Assembly: GCA_009926135.1 (NCBI GenBank)
Contig: RFPL01000012.1
Coordinates: forward strand, 1-64,000
Direction of reading: 5' to 3'
Origin: Sphingomonadaceae bacterium
GTDB taxonomy: Bacteria > Pseudomonadota > Alphaproteobacteria > Sphingomonadales > Sphingomonadaceae
Length of the DNA stretch: 64,000 nucleotides
In this document: in pieces, positions 1-7,736 of the stretch
Numbering within the stretch: position 1 is the first letter of the stretch
How the letters are laid out: the number at the start of each line of letters is the position of its first letter
Translations under genes and position numbers: made by a program
Notes under the pieces: generated by a model
Told to the model about the DNA's origin: nothing
Databases searched by the model: none
The model's input: the letters and a program-made list of their open reading frames with translations, nothing else

Positions 1-259
1 GGCAGACCACGATCAGGTCAGCCTGGCGCGAGAGCTGGATATGGCCCATCTCGACCTCGTTCTTGAGGTCCCAGAGCGAAGTATAGACCGGGTTCTCGCT
101 CAGCGCGGCGAGCGTCATCGGCGTGACGAACTGGGCACCGCCATTGGTGAGGACACAGGTGACCTCGCCGCCGTGCTTGCGGATCAGCCGCACGAGCTCG
201 CACGACTTGTAGGCGGCAATCCCGCCGCCGATGACCAGTAGAATCCGTGGGCCGTTCAT
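1..259 (-). CDS. coaBC: Phosphopantothenoylcysteine decarboxylase / phosphopantothenate-cysteine ligase (CoaBC), N-terminal part
   Basis: CoaBC makes 4'-phosphopantetheine for coenzyme A: it joins cysteine to phosphopantothenate and then decarboxylates the product using FMN. Only the first 86 codons are inside the window; the rest lies beyond base 1. The visible part begins MNGPRILLVIGGGIAAYKSC, the flavoprotein-fold start of CoaC, with the GGGIAAYK loop and then TNGGAQFVTPMTLAALS, which matches the family. The start is the ATG at 259. Family assignment is clear; whether the ligase half is intact cannot be seen. Confidence 0.9.
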   Translation of the reverse strand, partial: MNGPRILLVIGGGIAAYKSCELVRLIRKHGGEVTCVLTNGGAQFVTPMTLAALSENPVYTSLWDLKNEVEMGHIQLSRQADLIVVC

Positions 260-366
260 AGTGACCAGCTTGTGCAATGCCCAATCCCCTTGCGCAACAG
301 GCTTTGCTTTCCGGAATTCCGTGGGGCACAGAGGTTAAGATCGTCAAAACGGGGAAAGTTACCGTC

Positions 367-765
367 ATGCGCCTGATCCTTACCGCCCTGCTGTTCCTGT
401 TCGGCCTGTTCAACCTGATGCTGGGGATCGGCTTCCTGCTCGATCCCATCGGGCTGGGCACGACGTTCAACCTATCGCCGATCGGCGTTGGTGGCCTGGC
501 GGTCCTGCGGGCCGATCTCACCGCCTTCTTCGTGGTGGCCGGGGCCTGCCAGCTGTGGGGCGGCTGGCGGCGCAATGGCGACCTGCTGCTGGTTCCGGGG
601 CTGCTGATGGGCATCGCCTTCACCGGCCGCGCAGTCAGCGCCGCGCTGGATGGCACATACCCCGGCCTTGCCATGCCGATGGCGGTCGAAGCCGTGCAGG
701 TCATTCTCGCCTTTGCCGCCTGGCGCGTGCTGCCGCACCACCGGATCAGCGAAATCGCCGGCTAG
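367..765 (+). CDS. Small integral membrane protein, DUF4345-like
   Basis: A 132-residue, very hydrophobic protein with about four predicted membrane segments (residues about 3-24, 38-58, 68-88 and 105-125). It begins MRLILTALLFLFGLFNLMLG, and the arrangement resembles the DUF4345 family, whose function is not known. An in-frame ATG exists at 277, but ATG 367 follows a GGGGAAAG ribosome site and starts directly at the first membrane helix, so I use it. Its TAG stop shares the palindrome CTAG with the stop of the convergent gene on the other strand. Family call by eye only. Confidence 0.6.
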   Translation: MRLILTALLFLFGLFNLMLGIGFLLDPIGLGTTFNLSPIGVGGLAVLRADLTAFFVVAGACQLWGGWRRNGDLLLVPGLLMGIAFTGRAVSAALDGTYPGLAMPMAVEAVQVILAFAAWRVLPHHRISEIAG

Positions 766-1118
766 GCCCGCAGCCAGAACGCAGCGCCCATGGCGAGGTA
801 GGCGGCAAGGAACGCCAGGCTGTCGCTGATCGTCTGGCGGCGCGGTGCGCCATCGCGCAGCTGCGTCAGCCACAGCGCCGGGATCACAAAGGCCAGCGCC
901 AGCCCGCCCGATTGCATGAAATAAAGCTGCGGCTTGAGCGCCAGCTTCTCGGGTCCGATCCGGGCAAGGGCGTGGCCCAGCATCAGCGCGGAAACCAGGT
1001 TCAGCGGCACGGCCGCAAAAAACCAGCCGGTCCGCTCCTGCCGGAAGGCCAGTGCCAGAACAGCGCTTGCGGCCAGTGCGGCCAGCACCACGCCCAGCCA
1101 GTCCATTGCGCCCATCAT
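762..1118 (-). CDS. Small membrane protein, DUF1761-like
   Basis: A 118-residue protein with four hydrophobic segments and the opening MDWLGVVLAALAAS, reminiscent of DUF1761 (uncharacterised, about 130 residues). The start at 1118 lies one base after the stop of the upstream gene and follows GGGAG, so the two are probably translationally coupled. Another ATG at 1106 is possible. The last codon overlaps the convergent gene ending at 765 through a shared CTAG. No enzymatic motif is visible; a structural or transport-associated membrane role is a guess. Confidence 0.55.
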   Translation of the reverse strand: MMGAMDWLGVVLAALAASAVLALAFRQERTGWFFAAVPLNLVSALMLGHALARIGPEKLALKPQLYFMQSGGLALAFVIPALWLTQLRDGAPRRQTISDSLAFLAAYLAMGAAFWLRA

Positions 1119-1119
1119 G

Positions 1120-1623
1120 TTACTCCCATTCAAAACGCGCCGAGTGGCCGCGCGGTGCGGCCATCCACTCGCGCGCGAACATGCCGATCTCATCCCGGAT
1201 CGCCGCGACCCGTTGAGCATCCAGCGCTGGTAGCGTCACGTGCGATGAAGTGCAGGCCACCTCTGCCAGGGCGATGAAATCCTCCACCGAGCCGCTGCCG
1301 CCGCCCCACAGGTCGGCCTCGAAGCATTCGACCAGCCGTTCGGCCTGGAGCAGTTCGATGATTGACGCGTCGGGCACTGTGTTGCGCGAGGCGCTCGCAT
1401 GGCCCGCTGCCTTGGCGATCCCGGCGATCTCCTCCGGGTGACGCCCGCCCTTGACCATGCCCCAGAACGCATCCTTCAGCCCCAGCCCGCGCTCGACGAA
1501 CAGGTGCACGGCATCGTGCGGGATCGGGCCTTTCTTGGCGAAAGTCGTCTCCATCCGCCGCCCATCGGCAAAGACCATGACAATCCTGTCCTCGGCCTGC
1601 CCTTTGGTGATCGTGATCTCCAT
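1120..1623 (-). CDS. Conserved hypothetical protein
   Basis: A 167-residue soluble protein with no signal peptide or membrane segment, starting MEITITKGQAEDRIVMVFADG. I do not recognise a domain. The sequence is mixed alpha/beta with two cysteines and a Trp-rich C-terminus (FAREWMAAPRG, RFEWE). AGGGAAAGCGG precedes the ATG. It is probably cotranscribed with the small membrane protein that begins one base after its stop, and is divergent from rimO with a gap of only 48 bases, so the promoters must overlap. Confidence 0.6.
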   Translation of the reverse strand: MEITITKGQAEDRIVMVFADGRRMETTFAKKGPIPHDAVHLFVERGLGLKDAFWGMVKGGRHPEEIAGIAKAAGHASASRNTVPDASIIELLQAERLVECFEADLWGGGSGSVEDFIALAEVACTSSHVTLPALDAQRVAAIRDEIGMFAREWMAAPRGHSARFEWE

Positions 1624-1671
1624 CCGCTTTCCCTAGCACTTTGACCCGCCGCAGTGTAAGGGCCCGCCCCC

Positions 1672-3039
1672 ATGGCAATAGCACTTCCCGACCAGAAACG
1701 TGTGGGCATGGTCAGCCTTGGCTGCCCGAAGGCACTGGTCGATTCCGAACGGATTCTCACCCGGCTGCGCGCCGATGGCTATGCGATGAGCCCCGACTAT
1801 GCCGGGGCCGATGTCGTGCTGGTCAACACCTGCGGCTTCCTCGATTCCGCCAAGGAAGAAAGCCTGGCCGCGATTGGCGAGGCGATTGCCGAGAACGGCC
1901 GCGTGATCGTAACCGGCTGCATGGGCGAAGAGGCTGAGACCATCCGCGCCCGCTTCCCGCAGGTCCTCGCCGTCACTGGTGCGCACCAGTACGAGGCGGT
2001 GGTCGAGGCGGTGCATGAAGCGGCCCCGCCTTCGCAAGGCCCCTTCATCGACCTGATCCCGCAGCCGGACGTCAAGCTGACCCCGCGCCACTACAGCTAT
2101 CTCAAGATTTCCGAAGGCTGCAATCACGCCTGCGCCTTCTGCATCATTCCGCAATTGCGCGGCAAACTGGCCAGCCGCCGGGTCGATGCCGTGCTGCGCG
2201 AGGCGGAAAAGCTGGTCGCGGCGGGGACGAAGGAACTGCTGGTGATCAGCCAGGATACCTCGGCCTATGGCGTCGATATCCGGCATGAGGAGCGGATGTG
2301 GAAGGACCACCCGGTTCGCGCCCACATGACCGACCTCGCCCGTGAACTCGGTCAGTTGCGCACGCCAGAGGGCCAGGCGCCGTGGGTACGGCTGCACTAT
2401 GTCTATCCCTATCCGCACGTCGATGCCGTGATCCCGCTGATGGCCGAAGGGCTGCTGACGCCGTACCTCGACATTCCCTTCCAGCACGCCAGCCCGTCAG
2501 TGCTGAAGGCGATGAAGCGCCCGGCCAATGAAGCAAAGGTGCTGGAACGGCTGAAATCCTGGCGCGAGATCTGCCCCGACATTGCGGTGCGATCGTCCTT
2601 CGTGGTCGGCTTCCCGGGCGAGACCGAGGCTGATTTCCAGTACCTGCTCGACTGGCTGGACGAGGCCCAGCTCGACCGGGTTGGCGCCTTCCGGTTCGAA
2701 CCCGTCGCTGGCGCAGCCGCCAATGACCTGCCGGGTGCCGTGCCGGAAGAGGTCAAGGAAGAGCGCTATGCCCGGATCATGGCCAAGACCGAAGCGATCA
2801 GCGCGGCCAAGCTTCAGGCCAAGATCGGCCGGACCCTGGCAGTGATCATCGACGTGGTGGGTGAGCCTGACGAAGACGGCGATATCGGCGCGACCGGCCG
2901 CTCACAGGCGGATGCGCCCGAGATCGACGGCGCGGTCCACCTGCGCGAAGTGCCGGGTAACCTGCAGCCCGGCGATATCGTTCAGGTGACCATCGAAGAC
3001 GCCGACGAACACGACCTGTTCGGCGCGATCGCGGATTAA
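1672..3039 (+). CDS. rimO: Ribosomal protein S12 methylthiotransferase RimO
   Basis: A radical SAM enzyme that adds a methylthio group to the conserved aspartate of ribosomal protein S12, in the cytoplasm. At 455 residues it has the usual length. The N-terminal UPF0004 domain supplies three cluster cysteines (C18 in SLGCPK, C54 in NTCGF, C83 in TGCM). The radical SAM cluster motif C150-x3-C154-x2-C157 is in GCNHACAFC. The C-terminal part from about residue 385 is a TRAM domain. All cluster ligands are present, so it should be functional. Its TAA overlaps the stop of the convergent TetR gene within TTAA. Confidence 0.96.
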   Translation: MAIALPDQKRVGMVSLGCPKALVDSERILTRLRADGYAMSPDYAGADVVLVNTCGFLDSAKEESLAAIGEAIAENGRVIVTGCMGEEAETIRARFPQVLAVTGAHQYEAVVEAVHEAAPPSQGPFIDLIPQPDVKLTPRHYSYLKISEGCNHACAFCIIPQLRGKLASRRVDAVLREAEKLVAAGTKELLVISQDTSAYGVDIRHEERMWKDHPVRAHMTDLARELGQLRTPEGQAPWVRLHYVYPYPHVDAVIPLMAEGLLTPYLDIPFQHASPSVLKAMKRPANEAKVLERLKSWREICPDIAVRSSFVVGFPGETEADFQYLLDWLDEAQLDRVGAFRFEPVAGAAANDLPGAVPEEVKEERYARIMAKTEAISAAKLQAKIGRTLAVIIDVVGEPDEDGDIGATGRSQADAPEIDGAVHLREVPGNLQPGDIVQVTIEDADEHDLFGAIAD

Positions 3040-3611
3040 CTGCCGGCCAATACCGCAGCAATCGCCCGCGCGGCATCCTGCATGACCGCGCGGGCATCGA
3101 ATTCCGGTTCGTCGAACACCAGTTCGATTGCGCAGTAGCCCAGGTCCACCGCCAACCGCGCCCGGCGTTCGAGCGCGGAGTGATCCTGCGCCGGATCAGC
3201 CGCCAGCGACCGCGCGACGAGCTCCGCCGTCAGGGCGCGGTGCGAGGAGAGCCGAACCTCGGCCAGTTGCGGCACGGCGCGCAGCATCCGCATGATCCAC
3301 GGTCCGCCCGGGCAGGCTTCGGTCAGGGCGACATGCGCCAGGAGCACCTCGGCAATCTCGGCCTCGTCTGCCGCCGCGCCCAACCCGACCAGCGCGTTCT
3401 GCGCTGCCATCAGCCGCTCGCCCAACGCAGCCAGCAGCGCGTACTTATCGGCAAAGTAGTGATAGAGCGTCGGCGGACTTACCCCCGCGCGGGCGGCGAC
3501 CAGGTTGGTGCTGATCCGCTCTACCCCTACTTCAGCCAGCAGCTCGCCTGCAGCATCAAGCAGGCGCTCATAGGTTGCCAGCGCGCGCTGCTGCGTGGGT
3601 TTGCGGATCAC
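3036..3611 (-). CDS. TetR-family transcriptional regulator
   Basis: A 191-residue TetR regulator. The N-terminal helix-turn-helix spans about residues 8-56 ([19 protein letters not shown] is the recognition helix region); the C-terminal part is a ligand-binding domain not recognisable by eye. It starts with GTG at 3611, supported by AAGGAGG seven bases upstream. It is divergent from the cytochrome-flavoenzyme-PLP trio. The space between holds a perfect 12-bp palindrome inside a promoter-like sequence, so it probably represses that operon and perhaps itself. The ligand is unknown. Confidence 0.93.
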   Translation of the reverse strand: MIRKPTQQRALATYERLLDAAGELLAEVGVERISTNLVAARAGVSPPTLYHYFADKYALLAALGERLMAAQNALVGLGAAADEAEIAEVLLAHVALTEACPGGPWIMRMLRAVPQLAEVRLSSHRALTAELVARSLAADPAQDHSALERRARLAVDLGYCAIELVFDEPEFDARAVMQDAARAIAAVLAGS

Positions 3612-3623
3612 TGCACTGCCTCC

Positions 3624-3651
3624 TTGACAGAAATATAGCTATAGCTAGATT
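3624..3651 (+). promoter_or_regulatory. Promoter-like sequence (TTGACA-N16-TAGATT)
   Basis: A perfect -35 hexamer TTGACA at 3624-3629, a 16-base spacer and TAGATT (4 of 6 to TATAAT) at 3646-3651 point at the trio starting at 3676. A start point near 3658 would leave a short leader that still holds the GGAAGGGGAG ribosome site. This is sequence inference only. Confidence 0.5.
3636..3647. promoter_or_regulatory. Perfect 12-bp palindrome, probable TetR operator
   Basis: TAGCTATAGCTA is identical to its reverse complement and sits in the spacer and -10 edge of the promoter-like sequence between the TetR gene and the trio. Short palindromes in this position are the usual operators of divergently encoded TetR repressors. 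Binding here would block the + strand promoter directly. Confidence 0.6.
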
Positions 3652-3675
3652 TCAGGACAAAGGAAGGGGAGAATC

Positions 3676-4017
3676 ATGCGACGCTTGGCTTTTGCACTGC
3701 CACTGGCCCTTGCCGCCTGCGAGGCTCCGCCCCAGCCACTTAGGCCCGAACAGAGCGCTGCGCTGAAGCCAGCAGACGCCAAGTTGGCCGCGCTTTACGA
3801 AGGATCGTGCAAGGCCTGCCACACAGTTGCGGATTCGGGCGCGCCGCTGAGCGGTGACCGCACCCAGTGGGACGCCCGCTGGGCCAAGGGTGAGGCGGTG
3901 CTGCTGCAACACGCCCAGGTCGGCTTCGGGGCCATGCCGGCGGGCGGACAGTGCTTCACCTGCACCCCCGCCGATACCGCGGCCCTGATCCGCTTCATGG
4001 CGGGACGCGAGCAATGA
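3676..4017 (+). CDS. Cytochrome c5-like lipoprotein
   Basis: A 113-residue haem protein for periplasmic electron transfer. The signal sequence ends in a lipobox LALAAC (C15 lipidated). Haem attachment is C45-K-A-C48-H49, and M87 in GFGAMPAGG is a good sixth ligand. A second cysteine pair C93/C96 in QCFTC is the disulphide typical of the cytochrome c5 group. It is the first gene of a three-gene operon: its stop overlaps the start of the flavoenzyme (ATGA at 4014-4017). The likely job is to take electrons from that flavoenzyme, which is inferred from position. Confidence 0.85.
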   Translation: MRRLAFALPLALAACEAPPQPLRPEQSAALKPADAKLAALYEGSCKACHTVADSGAPLSGDRTQWDARWAKGEAVLLQHAQVGFGAMPAGGQCFTCTPADTAALIRFMAGREQ

Positions 4018-5411
4018 CGACGCGGCGCAAGGTCCTGCTGGGCGGCGCAGGGGTTCTGGCGCTGGGCGCAGGCGGTTTGGCAGGTCGGCGGCTATGGCTC
4101 GGTCGCGAACCGGCAGCCCTCCCAGCGACGGACGCGCGGGGACGCGTGGTCTGGCAGAACTGGTCGGGGCTGGAGCATTCCTATCCGGCCCTGCGCGCCG
4201 CGCCCGCCAGCGATGCCGAACTGGCCGAACTGCTGCGCAGCGCGCCAGCCCCGATCCGCCCGGTCGGCGCCGGACACAGCTTTACCGCGCTGGTGCCGAC
4301 CGATGGCACCCTGCTCTCGCTCGACCGGATGACCGGCTTGGTCAGTCATGGTGCCGAAGCGATGACCGCTACAGTGCGAGCCGGGACTCGTCTTTCCGCG
4401 CTCGGTCCGGCGCTCGCCGCCATCGGGCAGGAAATGCCCAACCTGCCCGACATCAACAAGCAGACGCTGGGCGGCGCGATGGCCACCGCGACCCATGGCA
4501 CCGGCAAGGGCCTGACCGCGCTGCATGGACAGGTGACGGCGATGAAGCTCGTCAACCCCGCGGGCGAAGTGCTGGAATGCAGCCGCGACACCCGGCCCGA
4601 ACTGTTCCACGCCGCGCGCGTCGGGCTGGGTGCATTCGGCGTGCTGACCGACGTCACGCTGGCCAACCAGCCACTCACCCGCGTGCGCAAGGAAGTGCGG
4701 CTGGTCGATACCGAGGCTCTGCTGAAAGACTGGCCAGGGCTCGCCGCGCGGCACCGCAACGCCGAATTTCTGGTCCTGCCCTTCACCGGCAAGTCGGCTC
4801 TGATCACCCATGACGTGACCGACGAGCCGGTCCGCCCGCGCGGGCCGGACCAGGACGCCGACACGCTGATGAGCCTCAAGACCCTGCGCGATGTGTTCGA
4901 GTTCACGCCCTCCCTGCGCAAGCAGTTGGCGAGCGCGGCGCTGGCAGACATTCCACCCGAGATCGCCATCGACGAGGGCTGGAAGCTGCTCTCCAACGAG
5001 CGCCCGGTGCGGTTCAAGGAGATGGAATACCACGTGCCAATCGACCAGCAGGTCGGCGCGCTCAAGGAAGTCATCGCCCGGATCGAGCGCGATGCGACGG
5101 ACGTGTTCTTCCCGATCGAGGCGCGGATCATCGCGCCCGACGATGCGTGGCTCTCACCCTTCTACGGGCGCGAGAGCGGCTCGATTGCGGTCCACGCCTA
5201 CTACAAGGAAGCGCATGACTGGATGGCGCGGCTGGTCGAACCGGTGCTGCGCGAAGCCGGCGGACGGCCGCACTGGGGCAAGCTCCATTCACTCGGCGCG
5301 GCAGAACTCTCTGCCCTCTATCCGCAGTTCGCCGAGGCCAATGCCCTGCGCCGCAGCCTTGACCCGCAGGGGCGGATGATGAACCCCTTCCTGCAGAAGA
5401 TTTTCGGATGA
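4014..5411 (+). CDS. Exported FAD-dependent oxidoreductase, D-arabinono-1,4-lactone oxidase (ALO) family
   Basis: A 465-residue flavoenzyme. It begins MTTRRKVLLGGAG, a Tat-type twin-arginine start followed by a hydrophobic stretch, so it is probably folded in the cytoplasm and exported. The PCMH FAD-binding domain covers about residues 45-215; H88 in GAGHSF corresponds to the histidine that carries covalent FAD in alditol and lactone oxidases. The ALO domain follows, ending with the family motif HWGK and a C-terminal NPFL. It overlaps its neighbours by four bases on both sides. With a cytochrome encoded just before it, it may act as a dehydrogenase passing electrons to the respiratory chain. 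The substrate, a lactone or polyol, is not determinable. Confidence 0.85.
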   Translation: MTTRRKVLLGGAGVLALGAGGLAGRRLWLGREPAALPATDARGRVVWQNWSGLEHSYPALRAAPASDAELAELLRSAPAPIRPVGAGHSFTALVPTDGTLLSLDRMTGLVSHGAEAMTATVRAGTRLSALGPALAAIGQEMPNLPDINKQTLGGAMATATHGTGKGLTALHGQVTAMKLVNPAGEVLECSRDTRPELFHAARVGLGAFGVLTDVTLANQPLTRVRKEVRLVDTEALLKDWPGLAARHRNAEFLVLPFTGKSALITHDVTDEPVRPRGPDQDADTLMSLKTLRDVFEFTPSLRKQLASAALADIPPEIAIDEGWKLLSNERPVRFKEMEYHVPIDQQVGALKEVIARIERDATDVFFPIEARIIAPDDAWLSPFYGRESGSIAVHAYYKEAHDWMARLVEPVLREAGGRPHWGKLHSLGAAELSALYPQFAEANALRRSLDPQGRMMNPFLQKIFG

Positions 5412-6652
5412 AGCGGCGCACGGTCCTGATCGGCGGTGCGGCCCTGGCGGGCACAGGACTGGTGGCGCTGCGCCCGGCGGAAGGAGGCGGAATGCACGAT
5501 GCCTATTTTGCGGGGCTGTCCGCAGCGCTGAAGCGTGCCGGACTGATGCACCCGGTGCTGGTGATCGACCAGCAGCGCCTATCCGCCAATGTCGCCGCGA
5601 TCCGCAGCCGGGTCGAAGCAGGCAAGCTGCCCTTGCGGGTGGTCGCCAAGTCTCTCCCCTCGCCCGGCCTGCTCGGTGCGGTGATGGAGGGCATGGGGAC
5701 GCAGCGGCTCATGGTGTTCAGCGCCGAAATGCTGCTGCAACTACTGCCGCTGCATCCCCGGGCCGATTACCTGCTGGGCAAGCCGCTCCCCGCCGCCGAG
5801 TTCGCGCGGCTGATCGACCAGGCTGGCGCAGCCGCGGTGGCCAGCATTCAGTGGCTGATCGACACACCAGAGCGACTCGCGGCTTATGGCGCAGTGGCCC
5901 GCACCCGCAACCTGACCTGGCGCGCCAGCCTGGAGATCAATGTCGGCCTGCATCGCGGCGGCTTCACCGATCCGGCCGCGCTCAGGGCCGCAGCCAGTTC
6001 AGCCGCCAGCCACAGCGCAACCATCGCCGGGCTGATGGGCTATGACCCGCACGTGCCCAAGATGCCGAGCCCGGATGGGGCCTTTGCCGATGCGCAGGCG
6101 ATCTATCGGGCAATGATTGGTGCGGCAAAGGAAGCCGGGCTTGATCCCGCCAGGCTGACGCTCAACACTGCCGGCAGCCCCACCTTCTCGCGCCACTGCG
6201 CCGGAACGGTCGCGAACGAGGTCTCGGTCGGCTCGGCCTTCGTCAAGCCGGGGGACTTCGACTATGCTGACCTTGGCGCGCTGCAAGCTGCTGCCTTCAT
6301 CGCCACCCCGGTGATCAAGGCCAACCCGGACCAGTCGCTGCCCGGTCTGGCAGCGCTGTCCGGCCCGCTGCACTGGTGGGACCGCAACACCCAGCGCGGG
6401 TTCTTCATCCACGGCGGGCACTGGCTGGCCAAACCCGTTTCGCCACCGGGGCTCGAATATTCGAAGCTGTTCGGGCGATCCTCGAACCAGGAATTGCTGA
6501 CCGGATCGACACAGGTTGAGCTGAAGGCCGACGACCACGTCTTCCTGCGCCCGGATCAGAGCGAGGCGCTATTCCTGCAGTTCGGCGATATCGTGCTTTA
6601 CGACGGCGGCGCGGTTTCAGGCACCTGGCCGACGCTGCCGATCAGCGCCTAG
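5408..6652 (+). CDS. Exported alanine racemase-fold PLP enzyme (D-threonine aldolase/DSD1-like)
   Basis: A 414-residue fold-type III PLP protein. The N-terminal barrel starts at about residue 45 (HPVLVIDQQRL) and K81 in VVAKSLPSPG is the expected PLP lysine. The C-terminal half has the D-serine dehydratase-like layout. It starts MKRRTVLIGGAALAGTG, an apparent twin-arginine-like export signal, which is unusual for a PLP enzyme. The operon partners are the cytochrome and ALO flavoenzyme (ATGA overlap at 5408). The substrate is probably a D-amino acid or beta-hydroxy amino acid; none of this is proven by sequence. Confidence 0.8.
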   Translation: MKRRTVLIGGAALAGTGLVALRPAEGGGMHDAYFAGLSAALKRAGLMHPVLVIDQQRLSANVAAIRSRVEAGKLPLRVVAKSLPSPGLLGAVMEGMGTQRLMVFSAEMLLQLLPLHPRADYLLGKPLPAAEFARLIDQAGAAAVASIQWLIDTPERLAAYGAVARTRNLTWRASLEINVGLHRGGFTDPAALRAAASSAASHSATIAGLMGYDPHVPKMPSPDGAFADAQAIYRAMIGAAKEAGLDPARLTLNTAGSPTFSRHCAGTVANEVSVGSAFVKPGDFDYADLGALQAAAFIATPVIKANPDQSLPGLAALSGPLHWWDRNTQRGFFIHGGHWLAKPVSPPGLEYSKLFGRSSNQELLTGSTQVELKADDHVFLRPDQSEALFLQFGDIVLYDGGAVSGTWPTLPISA

Positions 6653-6657
6653 CCGGG

Positions 6658-7629
6658 TCAAAGCCAGCCGATCTGCCTGAAGCGCAGCCACAAGCCGCCG
6701 CAAATCGCCGCGATCAGCGCCATTACGGCCGGATAACCCCACGGCTGGCGCAGTTCGGGCATATATTCGAAATTCATGCCGTAAATCCCGGCAATCGCGG
6801 TTGGCACGGCCAGGATCGCGGCCCAGGCGGCGAGCTGGCGGGTCATCGTGCCCTGGCGGTGCTGCTCAAGCAGGCTGGCGGTTTCGACCACCGAGGCCAG
6901 CGTTTCATTCAGCCCCGCGATTCGCCGCATGGTCCGCCGCATGTGATCCAGCACATCGCGGTACCAGACCCGCGCGCTGACATCGATCACCGGCAGATCG
7001 GTGGTGGAAAGCCGCTCGCAGACTTCCTCCATCGGCCCGACGATGCGCACGAACCGGCGCAGCTGGCGGCGCAGGCGGAAGATCCGGCGGATCGTCGACG
7101 GCTCCGGGAAGGCATCGATCGCCCGCTCCTCGATCGTCTGGACCGCTTCTTCCAGCCGCTCCATGATCGGGTGATAGCCATCGACCACGAAATCGAGGAT
7201 CGCATGGGCGACATAGTCCGGCCCCTCGACCAGGTGTTCGGCCGCCGCCTCCACCCGGGTGCGGACCGCGCGGTGATCGCGCTCAGACCCGAACCGCACC
7301 GTGGCGATGAAATCACGGCCCAGGAACAGCGCGGTCTGGCCATAAGCGATCTTGTCGCCTTCCTCGATTGCGGCCGTCCGGGCGACGATGAACAGCTGCT
7401 GCCCATAGCTGTCGACCTTGGGCATCTGCATCGGATTGAGTGCGTCTTCCACCGCCAGCGGATGCAGTCCGAACTGGGCCTGGAGCAGCGCCATTTCTGC
7501 CGCAGTGGGGGCATAGAGCCCGACCCAGTCAAAGGTCCCGGCGGGCAGCTCGCCGCGCGGCTTGCCGTCGAGTGGAAGTTCGGAATGGGCTACCCGCCCT
7601 CCGGCGTAACGGCGCGATGCAATGATCAT
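6658..7629 (-). CDS. corA: CorA-family magnesium/divalent cation transporter
   Basis: A 323-residue CorA protein forming an inner-membrane pentameric Mg2+ (or Co2+/Ni2+) channel. A long cytoplasmic N-terminal domain with helical stalk is followed by two C-terminal membrane helices. The signature GMN (residues 284-286, in YGMNFEYMPEL) sits at the end of the first helix. The open frame extends upstream to ATG 7677, but the family normally begins as MIIASRRYAGG does, so I use 7629; neither start has a strong ribosome site. The gene is divergent from the monooxygenase. Confidence 0.93.
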   Translation of the reverse strand: MIIASRRYAGGRVAHSELPLDGKPRGELPAGTFDWVGLYAPTAAEMALLQAQFGLHPLAVEDALNPMQMPKVDSYGQQLFIVARTAAIEEGDKIAYGQTALFLGRDFIATVRFGSERDHRAVRTRVEAAAEHLVEGPDYVAHAILDFVVDGYHPIMERLEEAVQTIEERAIDAFPEPSTIRRIFRLRRQLRRFVRIVGPMEEVCERLSTTDLPVIDVSARVWYRDVLDHMRRTMRRIAGLNETLASVVETASLLEQHRQGTMTRQLAAWAAILAVPTAIAGIYGMNFEYMPELRQPWGYPAVMALIAAICGGLWLRFRQIGWL

Positions 7630-7699
7630 TGCCAAGCTGTGCCAAAGCGGCATGATACTGGCAATCCTGTCTCGCATGGGTTAAGCGAGCGGTTAATAC

Positions 7700-7713
7700 T
7701 GACAAGCATGTCA
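7700..7713. promoter_or_regulatory. Inverted repeat TGACA-N4-TGTCA
   Basis: Two 5-bp arms, TGACA and TGTCA, separated by AGCA, lie 23 bases before the monooxygenase start and between two divergent genes. The length suits a dimeric regulator, but no regulator gene is adjacent, so this is a weak suggestion. Confidence 0.25.
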
Positions 7714-7736
7714 ATTGCTGGCGGGAGACCAGAACG

